The notes under the pieces are model-generated. The model saw only the letters and a program-made list of their open reading frames with translations, had not been told where the DNA came from and ran no database searches. From the NCBI GenBank assembly GCA_026390795.1, contig JAPLFG010000001.1, positions 310,001-374,000 on the forward strand: a stretch of DNA of 64,000 nt. Direction: 5' to 3'. The DNA comes from Ignavibacteriales bacterium (GTDB taxonomy: Bacteria > Bacteroidota > Ignavibacteria > Ignavibacteriales > Melioribacteraceae). Made by a program: the position numbers and the translations under genes. Shown here piece after piece: positions 24,704 through 32,432 of this stretch. Each line of letters begins with the position of its first letter. Positions within the stretch are counted from its first letter, which is position 1.

Positions 24704-25892
24704 TGTGTCCTCCGTTACCGTTGAATATTTCTTCTTTAAAATTTTCTAATATTGAGATGAATGAGTTGGGGCTCGATTGCCCTAATCCACATTTAGATGC
24801 AACCTGCATCGTACGTCCAAGATCTTTTAACTGATTGATATAAGCAAATGTGAATTCGTTTTTTTCGATCATCCTTACACCTTCGAGCAATTTAACATTT
24901 CCTATTCTGCATGGTGTGCATTGCCCGCATGATTCTTCAACAAAGAACTCCATAAAATTTTTCAAAACATGGAGCATATTTCTACTTTCATTGAATATCA
25001 TTATTGAACCGCCGGTTGCGGCATCTTCATATGCAAGCGTCCGTTCAAATTGAGATTTAGGAAGACAATTGCCGGAAGCTCCGCCAACTTGGACAGCTTT
25101 TGTATTTTTTGCGCCGACTAATTCTAAAAGTTCGGATATTTTTGTACCCCAAGGTAATTCATAGACACCTGGTTTTTCACAATCGCCGGAAACAGAAAAC
25201 AATTTAGAACCAGAGGATTTATCAGTCCCGTGTTTTCTAAACCACTCTCCGCCTTTGTTTACGATGTGCGGAATAGAAGCTAATGTTTCAACATTATTAA
25301 CTGTTGTTGGTTTTCCCAGGTAGCCGGTGGTTACTGGAAATGGAGGTCGGTTTCTTGCTTCACCTCGGTTTCCTTCAAGCGACTCAATTAAAGCTGTCTC
25401 TTCTCCGCAAACATAAGCGCCGCTTCCCATTCTGATACCGATTTCAAAGTCGAATCCTTTCTTTCCGAGAATATCACTGCCAAGCAGTTTATCTTTTTTC
25501 ATTGCTTCAAGATAATCTTCCAAAGATTTTTTCATGTATTCGTACTCACCGCGCAGGTATATAATTCCTTTCTTGGCTCCAATAACATATCCGGCAATTA
25601 CCATTCCATCAAAAACTAATTCGGGGTATTCGAGAAGCAGAACACGGTCTTTGAATGTTCCCGGTTCACCCTCATCTGCATTGCAAATAATATATTTTTC
25701 ATCAGAATTTGCGGCGGCTACCATCATCCATTTTGTAGCAGTTGGAAAACCAGCTCCGCCTCTCCCTTTTAATTTCGATTCGCGAATTTCAAATAGTATA
25801 TCTTCTCGTGACTTTGCAATTGCTTTTTTAATTCCATCTCCGCGTTTGTAGTCAGAGAATAAAACAGCTCCTTTTCGTTTATTCTTTTCCAT
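24693..25892 (-). CDS. hydB: HydB/NuoF-like flavoprotein, short form, set 2 (399 aa)
   Basis: NuoF-type subunit binding FMN, NAD(H) and one [4Fe-4S] cluster; passes electrons between NAD(H) and HydA. Motifs: LKGRGGAGFPTATKW (FMN), CNADEGEPGTFKDR, GAYVCGEETALIESLEG, and SCGQCTPCRIG with a distal CGLGQ for the cluster. It has neither the N-terminal thioredoxin-like [2Fe-2S] domain nor the C-terminal 2x[4Fe-4S] ferredoxin domain found in the set-1 protein, so it is the minimal form. Very tight coupling with HydA and HydC genes. Confidence 0.94.
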   Translation of the reverse strand: MEKNKRKGAVLFSDYKRGDGIKKAIAKSREDILFEIRESKLKGRGGAGFPTATKWMMVAAANSDEKYIICNADEGEPGTFKDRVLLLEYPELVFDGMVIAGYVIGAKKGIIYLRGEYEYMKKSLEDYLEAMKKDKLLGSDILGKKGFDFEIGIRMGSGAYVCGEETALIESLEGNRGEARNRPPFPVTTGYLGKPTTVNNVETLASIPHIVNKGGEWFRKHGTDKSSGSKLFSVSGDCEKPGVYELPWGTKISELLELVGAKNTKAVQVGGASGNCLPKSQFERTLAYEDAATGGSIMIFNESRNMLHVLKNFMEFFVEESCGQCTPCRIGNVKLLEGVRMIEKNEFTFAYINQLKDLGRTMQVASKCGLGQSSPNSFISILENFKEEIFNGNGGHNGK

Positions 25893-25894
25893 AA

Positions 25895-26368
25895 TTATTT
25901 CACCTCGCTAAGAATTGAAACAGCAGATTCGGGAGAAATTTTTGAATAGACTCTTTCATTTACTAATAGAGCGGGTCCTTGATCGCACATTCCTAAACAA
26001 TTCACATATTCAAGAGTGAATTTATTGTCTTTCGTTGTTTCGCCGAATTTTATTCCAAGTTCTCTTTCGAGAGCTTTAGCAATTGCAGTTTTACCAGCCA
26101 TATCGCAAGTGATAGTTTGGCATAGTCGCACAATATTTCTTCCTTTCGGTTGTGTGTTGAGGAATGAATAAAATGAAACAACGCTGTAAACTTCAACCGG
26201 ATGAATACCGAGTAAGCGGGCAATTTCCTGTTGAGCAAAATCCGGAATGTATTTATGACTTCTTTGGATATCTTGAAGAATCGGCAAAAGCGATGAACGA
26301 TCTTTGCCGTATCTATCGACAAGAATCTCGATCTCTTCGGTCATAGCATTTTTTTCTAGTACTAGCAT
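25895..26368 (-). CDS. hydC: HydC/NuoE-like [2Fe-2S] subunit, set 2
   Basis: Thioredoxin-like [2Fe-2S] subunit of NADH dehydrogenase/hydrogenase complexes. The cluster ligands are in RLCQTITCD (Cys-x4-Cys) and YVNCLGMCDQGP (Cys-x3-Cys). The helical N-terminal domain contains SSLLPILQDIQRSHKYIPDFAQQEIARLLGI. 157 residues, normal length. The ATG at 26368 shares a base with the stop of the receiver gene (TAATG), supporting that start; a second Met at residue 8 is the alternative. Two bases separate it from HydB. Confidence 0.94.
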   Translation of the reverse strand: MLVLEKNAMTEEIEILVDRYGKDRSSLLPILQDIQRSHKYIPDFAQQEIARLLGIHPVEVYSVVSFYSFLNTQPKGRNIVRLCQTITCDMAGKTAIAKALERELGIKFGETTKDNKFTLEYVNCLGMCDQGPALLVNERVYSKISPESAVSILSEVK

Positions 26369-26763
26369 TATCGTTTCTCCTCAACTTTTTGTAACAAACT
26401 TTCTACTTTTTTTACAAGTTCATCCGGTGAAATTGGTTTTTCTACAAAATCATCTACAGGAACCATTTCGTTCTTTCCGAATTCAAATCCGATTGCTTTT
26501 GATACCGATGTGTACATTAGAATCGGTGTCATAATTTTTTCTTTACGGAATCTTTGTGCAAGAAAAAATCCATCATCCGGCTCATCCATCATAACATCAA
26601 GAATAATTAAATTTGGATTTTTCTCTTTTACAATTTTATAACCGTCACTCGGGTTAGTGGCGGTTATTACATTGTATCCTTTCGATTTCAATACCAAACT
26701 GCTCGCGTCAAGAATATCCGGGTCGTCGTCGATAATTGCTATAAGTGCCATTATGCTCTCCAT
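26368..26763 (-). CDS. Stand-alone receiver-domain protein (131 aa)
   Basis: Single REC domain without output domain. Acidic pocket IDDDPDI, phospho-acceptor Asp in LIILDVMMDE (about residue 55), switch Thr in MYTSVSK and conserved Lys in VEKPISPDEL. It is translationally coupled to hydC of set 2 and separated by 3 bp from the receiver-kinase gene upstream. It may serve as a phosphate shuttle or act by protein contact, perhaps on the hydrogenase; no DNA-binding region exists in it. Confidence 0.93.
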   Translation of the reverse strand: MESIMALIAIIDDDPDILDASSLVLKSKGYNVITATNPSDGYKIVKEKNPNLIILDVMMDEPDDGFFLAQRFRKEKIMTPILMYTSVSKAIGFEFGKNEMVPVDDFVEKPISPDELVKKVESLLQKVEEKR

Positions 26764-26766
26764 TTG

Positions 26767-28248
26767 TTAATTAATATTTATGGGTAAAATAACTGTGATT
26801 GATGTTCCTTCACCATAAGTCGATTCTACTTCAATTTTACCATGATATGAATCTACAATTCTTTTTACAATTGTAAGACCAAGCCCCGTGCCGCTTATGC
26901 CGCGTGTTAAATCATTTTTTATGCGGTAAAATTCATTGAATAGTTTTTTCTGTTCTTCCTCTCTCATTCCAATTCCGGTATCTTTAATTCTTATAGAAAT
27001 GTAATTTTTCTTCGTGAAGATGTCTATTAATATTTTACCGCCGATCTTGTTATACTTAATTGCATTACTTAAAAGGTTGGTCAATATCCTCGTAATTTCG
27101 TTTTGATCAGCTTTTATTAACGGTAAATCTTTTTCGATTGTAGAGACTAATGAAATGTTCTTCTTTTTAAGTTCTAGTTCTAAAAGTTGAACCGTATTAT
27201 GAAGAATTTCATGAAGATGAATCTCTTCTATTTCACGTTGTTTAGTCTTTAATTCCATACGAGAGATATCGAGTAGATCATTAACTAATTCTTTAAGATT
27301 ATTTAAGCGAACAACAGAACGCTTCAAATAATCTTTTTCTTTTTCTTTATCAATTACTATCGTATCATCCAACAGAATATTTAAAAATCCTTGAACAGCA
27401 GAAAGAGGAGTTTTTAATTCATGCGCTACCATTGATACGAACTGCGATTTGATCTGCTCTATTTTCTTGAATTGTGTAATATTGCTTAAAACAATTACTA
27501 CACCAGCAATGCTGCCGTCCGGATGAGGAACCGGTGTGCATGCCGCTTCTATCACTAATTCATTATTCGGCAGCAGTTCAATCTGGATAGAATAAGTTTT
27601 GAGAAGGACTTTATCTGCGGAAAGAATATTTTTTATTATTTCAATTATTTTTTCCGGAAGTTTTTGAATTGCCGTATCGCCGATTTTAAGTTCAGAAATA
27701 TTTAGGAATTTTAGGGCAGCGTAATTGAAATAAACTACTTCTCCAACTCTGTTAATTACAAGTACTCCATCGCTTATGGATTTAATAATTGCATTGAGAC
27801 GTGATTTTTCATAAGCAATTACTAAAAGATTTTCCTCACTCTCTTTTTTAAGTCTTTCGGATTCAATAATTAATTTTCTTTGTTTAACTCCAAGTTCAAC
27901 TTGATATATTAACTCTTCAGGAGTAAAAGGTTTGGGAATATACCCGAAAGCACCCAAACGTGTGGATTGGATTGCCGTATCATAACTAGCGAACGCGGTT
28001 GCAATAAAACAGACAGTGTTCGGTCTGGTTAATTTTATTTGTTTCAAAACTTCAAGTCCGTCTATATCAGGCATCTTTAAATCAATCACGGCAACGTCAT
28101 AATTATTTGAGATTCCGAGATGAATTCCAGATTTTCCATTTTCAGCTGTTTCAACAATATAACCTTCATCTTCAAGTAAACGCTGGGCACCAAGGCGTAA
28201 TCCTTTTTCGTCATCAATAATCAAAATATTTTCTTTTTTCGTATTCAA
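26767..28248 (-). CDS. Soluble receiver-PAS-histidine kinase hybrid (493 aa)
   Basis: Domain order: REC (residues 5-125; Asp in VAVIDLKMP), short linker, PAS (about 145-255, including IIKSISDGVLVINRVGEVVYFN), HisKA with His in SMVAHELKTPLSAVQ (about 270) and HATPase_c (N-box LLSNAIKYN, G1 DTGIGMREEE, G2 GTGLGLTIVKR). No membrane helices. An N-terminal receiver lets another kinase control this one, so it is likely the second stage of a relay starting at the sensory hydrogenase-kinase upstream. That order is inference from gene order. Confidence 0.93.
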   Translation of the reverse strand: MNTKKENILIIDDEKGLRLGAQRLLEDEGYIVETAENGKSGIHLGISNNYDVAVIDLKMPDIDGLEVLKQIKLTRPNTVCFIATAFASYDTAIQSTRLGAFGYIPKPFTPEELIYQVELGVKQRKLIIESERLKKESEENLLVIAYEKSRLNAIIKSISDGVLVINRVGEVVYFNYAALKFLNISELKIGDTAIQKLPEKIIEIIKNILSADKVLLKTYSIQIELLPNNELVIEAACTPVPHPDGSIAGVVIVLSNITQFKKIEQIKSQFVSMVAHELKTPLSAVQGFLNILLDDTIVIDKEKEKDYLKRSVVRLNNLKELVNDLLDISRMELKTKQREIEEIHLHEILHNTVQLLELELKKKNISLVSTIEKDLPLIKADQNEITRILTNLLSNAIKYNKIGGKILIDIFTKKNYISIRIKDTGIGMREEEQKKLFNEFYRIKNDLTRGISGTGLGLTIVKRIVDSYHGKIEVESTYGEGTSITVILPININ

Positions 28249-28263
28249 TTTATCAACAAGAAT

Positions 28264-28677
28264 TTAAATGTTTTCGACTGCGTTATAATTTTCTAGCTTT
28301 GCAATCAGTTCTTCAATAACAACAGGTTTATTCAAGATCCCATCGCTCTTAATCCATTCTTTTTCTTCAGGCGATGACGAACTGAATTTGAATCCCGTTT
28401 CATAAGTTGCCGATGTTAAAATAAATACCGGGATTTTTTTGCCAACTTCTGTTTTTTTTATTTTGTAACAGAGAATAAATCCCGAATCCATCTGTTCCAT
28501 AATAAGATCAACTATTGCTGCATCCGGTTTCTCTCTCTGAAATATTTTATATCCATCTTCACCGCTTTCGGCAGTTACTACTTCAAATCCTTTTGCTTCA
28601 AGAAGGAGTTTATTTTGTTCCAAAAGATCAATATCATCATCAACCAAAAGTATTTTCTTATATTTTCCTGCTATCAT
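28264..28677 (-). CDS. Stand-alone receiver protein (137 aa)
   Basis: REC domain with acidic VDDDIDL, Asp in AAIVDLIMEQ (about residue 55), Thr/Ser in ILTSATYE and Lys in GILNKPV. An insertion between the switch Thr and the Lys (ETGFKFSSSSPEEKEWIKSD) lengthens the beta4-beta5 region. No output domain. It directly follows the sensory hydrogenase-kinase gene (10 bp), the best candidate cognate partner. Confidence 0.92.
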   Translation of the reverse strand: MIAGKYKKILLVDDDIDLLEQNKLLLEAKGFEVVTAESGEDGYKIFQREKPDAAIVDLIMEQMDSGFILCYKIKKTEVGKKIPVFILTSATYETGFKFSSSSPEEKEWIKSDGILNKPVVIEELIAKLENYNAVENI

Positions 28678-28687
28678 AATGTCCTCG

Positions 28688-30682
28688 CTAATTCATATTT
28701 GCAGTTTGTGACTGCAATTTCTTGGGAAGTCTTATAGTGAAAGTTGTTCCCTTTCCATCAACACTTTTAACTTTTATATCACCATTATGCATTTTAATAA
28801 TTCCGTATGTTATTGCTAATCCAAGACCTGTGCCTTTTCCTATTTTTTTTGTAGTAAAAAATGGAGTAAATATTTTATTTAAATTTTCTTCCGGAATTCC
28901 ACATCCTGTATCAATGATGTCAACAATTACATTTTCATTACTATTAAGAACATTTACGGTCACTAGTTTAATCGGACTAGATTCAATTGCTTCACACGCA
29001 TTTACAATGAGGTTCAGAAAGACTTGCTTTAACTGATCAGCATCACCTTCAATTTTCAATTCATCCGATAGTTCATTTAATGAGAAAGAAATCTTAAAGT
29101 AATCTGGATTTGCTTTTAAAGTCTTGATAATTGTCGAGATCATTTCTGCAAGATCCACTGTCGATATTTTTATCTTTCCTTGACGGGCAAAATTGAGGAG
29201 ATTTGAGACAATATTTTTACATCTTGTTGCTTCATCCATAATAAGTCTTAAATCATCGCTGCTCTGTTGATCACCGGCATTTTTATCAATTTTTCTCCTC
29301 AACATTGAAGCGTATAACATTATTGAACCGAGCGGATTGTTAATTTCATGTGCAACGCCAGCTGCCAACTGTCCAATTGATGCAAGTTTCTCAGCGCTAT
29401 GAAGTTGAACTTGTGTTTCCTTCAACTCTTGATATGCAAGTTCCAACTTATCTATTAAAAAGGGTAAACACATATCTTCTTCCGCTAGGTCTTTTGCAAT
29501 TGCTATTGCATACTCGCGGCATGTTGGATATCCACACGAACCGCAATTAAGTTCGTCTGTTTTAGAGAATTTATTTGTACTCGTGAGAATTGCCTTTATA
29601 TCTTCTTCGCTTGGCATTGGGCGCCGTTGGCTCTTTGAGTGGAACTCACGAGTTAAATCAATCTCGCGGCTATTGTATAAATTACTTTTCCAAACATTTT
29701 TATCAAACGCATTTATATTATCGTTTATAAAACCAATTACTTTTTCTCTGCGAGAATAGTAATTTAGATCAGAATCAATTGCGGGACCGTTGATGCAGCC
29801 TTCACAAAAAAGAATATCGATGAATTTCGATTTTAAATTCCCATTTTGAATTTCATCCATAATCTCAACTACTCTGTTTTTTCCTTCAACTACTATAATT
29901 TCTTTATGAAGTATATCACTGGAGATATTTGCCGTTTTCAACAATCCGCCCGTCAACGGGAATGATTTACCCATGTAAGCATGCGGAGCGTCAAGTTCTG
30001 TTTCCATCAATTCAGATATGTCGATATGAAGCGTTTCAAAAATTTCTTTTAATTCTTTGAATGTGAGAACTGCGTCAATCACCCCAATCACTTCATCATC
30101 TATATATTCACTTTTCTTTGCAACACAAGGACCTATGAAGACGATTTTTGTTTCATTGCCAAAATTTTTCTTGATGTACCGTCCCATTGCGATCATTGGT
30201 GAAACAACTTTTGCCAGATTAGGAACAATTTCCGGATAATATTTTTCGATCAAATTATAAACTGCAGGACATGGCGAACTAATAATTGTTCTATCGTCGG
30301 TGTGATCAAAATATTTTGTGTATAAGTCGCTTACCAAATCTGCACCAAAAGCAGCTTCCATCACTGAATGGAATCCAATCCTTTTCAGCCCGGATGCAAC
30401 TTTGGAATAATTTAGAGGAAAAGATGACGGAAACGATGGAGCCAGTATAGCAACGGCTTTACCGTTAGGAATTATCTCAGTCAACACTTTGTCAATATCA
30501 TTTAAGATTTTTTTTGCGTTTTGTGAACAAACTTTCACACAATGACCGCAAACAATGCATCTTTCTTCGATCACTACGGCTTGACCATCTACAACACGGA
30601 TAGCTCGTGCTGGACATTCTCTAATGCAAGAGTAACATCTTTTACACCGCTGACCTATGGTACTAACTATTCCATGTGACAT
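28688..30682 (-). CDS. Sensory [FeFe]-hydrogenase fused to histidine kinase (664 aa)
   Basis: Four modules in one chain. A 2x[4Fe-4S] ferredoxin domain (C13/16/19/23 and C42/45/48/52); an [FeFe]-hydrogenase large-subunit domain (about 70-345); a [4Fe-4S] FeS domain with C380, C383, C388, C405; and HisKA plus HATPase_c (His445 in GVAHEINNPLGS, G1 DTGCGIPEENL, G2 GTGLGLAITYG). The L1 loop reads SSPCPA: the proton-relay Cys is Pro137 but C138 is kept, as are C186, C293 and C296, so an H-cluster can still bind. This fits histidine-kinase-linked (group C type) sensory hydrogenases. No membrane helices: cytosolic hydrogen or redox sensor. Confidence 0.92.
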   Translation of the reverse strand: MSHGIVSTIGQRCKRCYSCIRECPARAIRVVDGQAVVIEERCIVCGHCVKVCSQNAKKILNDIDKVLTEIIPNGKAVAILAPSFPSSFPLNYSKVASGLKRIGFHSVMEAAFGADLVSDLYTKYFDHTDDRTIISSPCPAVYNLIEKYYPEIVPNLAKVVSPMIAMGRYIKKNFGNETKIVFIGPCVAKKSEYIDDEVIGVIDAVLTFKELKEIFETLHIDISELMETELDAPHAYMGKSFPLTGGLLKTANISSDILHKEIIVVEGKNRVVEIMDEIQNGNLKSKFIDILFCEGCINGPAIDSDLNYYSRREKVIGFINDNINAFDKNVWKSNLYNSREIDLTREFHSKSQRRPMPSEEDIKAILTSTNKFSKTDELNCGSCGYPTCREYAIAIAKDLAEEDMCLPFLIDKLELAYQELKETQVQLHSAEKLASIGQLAAGVAHEINNPLGSIMLYASMLRRKIDKNAGDQQSSDDLRLIMDEATRCKNIVSNLLNFARQGKIKISTVDLAEMISTIIKTLKANPDYFKISFSLNELSDELKIEGDADQLKQVFLNLIVNACEAIESSPIKLVTVNVLNSNENVIVDIIDTGCGIPEENLNKIFTPFFTTKKIGKGTGLGLAITYGIIKMHNGDIKVKSVDGKGTTFTIRLPKKLQSQTANMN

Positions 30683-32413
30683 TTATTTACCGAGTAAAAT
30701 CTTTTTCCGATCAACATATTCAGTATGAAGAATTTCATGTGAGATATGACCATTGGGTTCTCCAAGAAATTCCTTGTACAATTTTTTAACCGATTCATTT
30801 TCGTGAGATCGTCTATGTTTCATTTTAGAATCGATTTCGTATAAAGCTTGAATGCGTTTCTCTACTTTTTTATTTTTTTGATGTATTGGCTGTCCGCCGC
30901 CATTGATACAACCACCGGGGCATGCCATCACTTCTATAAAATGATATTTTGAATTTCCATTTTCGATGTCGTCTAAAACTTTTCCAACATTCCCGATTCC
31001 GTTGACAACTGCAACATTTAATTCTAGACCATCAACTAAAACTGTACTCTCTTTAATTCCTGAATTGCCTCGTACATCAATCAGCTCAATATTGTCAAGT
31101 TCTTCACCAGATAATTTGAAGTATGCCGTCCTTAGAGCGGCTTCCATCACTCCACCGCTTGTACCAAATATTGCCGCAGCTCCGGTCGATTCTCCGAGAG
31201 GGCTATCAAATTCTTCTTCTGCCAGATCATTAAAATCAATCCCGGACATTTTGAATAGTCTAACTAATTCACGAGTCGTTAATACTGCATCAACATCCGG
31301 TATATGTTCTTCTGTTAATTCTGCTCTTGTTGATTCATATTTCTTAACTGTGCAAGGCATAATAGAAACTATAAAAATATCTTTCGGGTCAATGCCCATT
31401 TTTTTAGCATAATAAGTCTTGAGGAGGGCTCCTTCCATCTCGTGTGGAGATTTACACGAAGAAACATGATCTAATAATTGGGGGCGGTTTTGTTCAATAT
31501 ATTTTACCCAGCCCGGGCAACAACTTGTGAACATCGGCAAGGTCTTTCCAGATTGAATTCTATTAATTAATTCCGATGCTTCTTCTATGATTGTTAGATC
31601 GGCAGCAAAATTAGTATCAAAGACTTTTTTGAATCCAAGCCGTTTTAAACCGGTTATAATTTGACCCGTTACATTTGTACCGAGAGGTAAATTATATTCT
31701 TCTCCAAGAGATGCTCTAACAGCGGGTGCAATTTGAGCAACGGTAAATTTCTTCTTATTATTTATTGCGCTCATAACTTCTTTTGAATGACTCTTTTCTC
31801 TAAGAGCAGCAGTAGGACAGACAAGAATACATTGACCGCATAGAATACAATCGCTAACATTAAGTCCTTTATTAAATGGTGTCGTTACATTGCTTGTGAA
31901 ACCGCGATGTGTAAAATCTATGGCGCTTATTTTTTGAAGCTGTCCGCATACACGAACACATCTTCCGCATAAGATACATTTAGCCGGGTCACGTTCCATA
32001 GAAGGACTTGAGATATCAATAGCATGATCTTTCGTTTCGCCAACATAGCGGTGTTCCCTAATGCTGTACTGTTCTGCTAAATCTTGCAGCTCGCAATTTT
32101 TATTTCTAACACAAACCAAACAATCTTGAGGATGATTTTCTATCAGAAGTTCAATAATTGTTTTTCTAGCAATTCTAACTCGTGAAGAATTTGTCTCGAC
32201 TTTCATTCCTTGCATAACCGGGTAAGCACATGATGGTGTTAAGCCTCTCATACCATCAACTTCAACAACACAAAGTCTACAAGCCCCGGTGGGGAAATAC
32301 CCTTTCATATGACAAAGTGTTGGGATGTGAATACCAACAGACTTTGCCGCATCAAGAATTGTCATACCTTCTTCGGCTTTAATTTTTATATTATTTATGG
32401 TCAAATCAACCAC
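30683..32413 (-). CDS. hydA: [FeFe]-hydrogenase catalytic subunit HydA, set 1 (576 aa)
   Basis: Paralogue of the downstream HydA with the same layout: [2Fe-2S] ligands C34, C45, C48, C62; His-Cys3 cluster H94, C98, C101, C107; [4Fe-4S] clusters C146/149/152/156 and C189/192/195/199. H-cluster loops are classical: L1 TSCCPGW (C298 proton relay, C299 cluster ligand), L2 MPCTVKKYE (C354) and L3 ACPGGCINGGGQP. It lacks the roughly 25-residue N-terminal lead of set 2. It abuts the sensory hydrogenase gene without a gap and follows HydB by 19 bp. Confidence 0.95.
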   Translation of the reverse strand: MVDLTINNIKIKAEEGMTILDAAKSVGIHIPTLCHMKGYFPTGACRLCVVEVDGMRGLTPSCAYPVMQGMKVETNSSRVRIARKTIIELLIENHPQDCLVCVRNKNCELQDLAEQYSIREHRYVGETKDHAIDISSPSMERDPAKCILCGRCVRVCGQLQKISAIDFTHRGFTSNVTTPFNKGLNVSDCILCGQCILVCPTAALREKSHSKEVMSAINNKKKFTVAQIAPAVRASLGEEYNLPLGTNVTGQIITGLKRLGFKKVFDTNFAADLTIIEEASELINRIQSGKTLPMFTSCCPGWVKYIEQNRPQLLDHVSSCKSPHEMEGALLKTYYAKKMGIDPKDIFIVSIMPCTVKKYESTRAELTEEHIPDVDAVLTTRELVRLFKMSGIDFNDLAEEEFDSPLGESTGAAAIFGTSGGVMEAALRTAYFKLSGEELDNIELIDVRGNSGIKESTVLVDGLELNVAVVNGIGNVGKVLDDIENGNSKYHFIEVMACPGGCINGGGQPIHQKNKKVEKRIQALYEIDSKMKHRRSHENESVKKLYKEFLGEPNGHISHEILHTEYVDRKKILLGK

Positions 32414-32432
32414 TTCATTCTCCTACCAAAAT

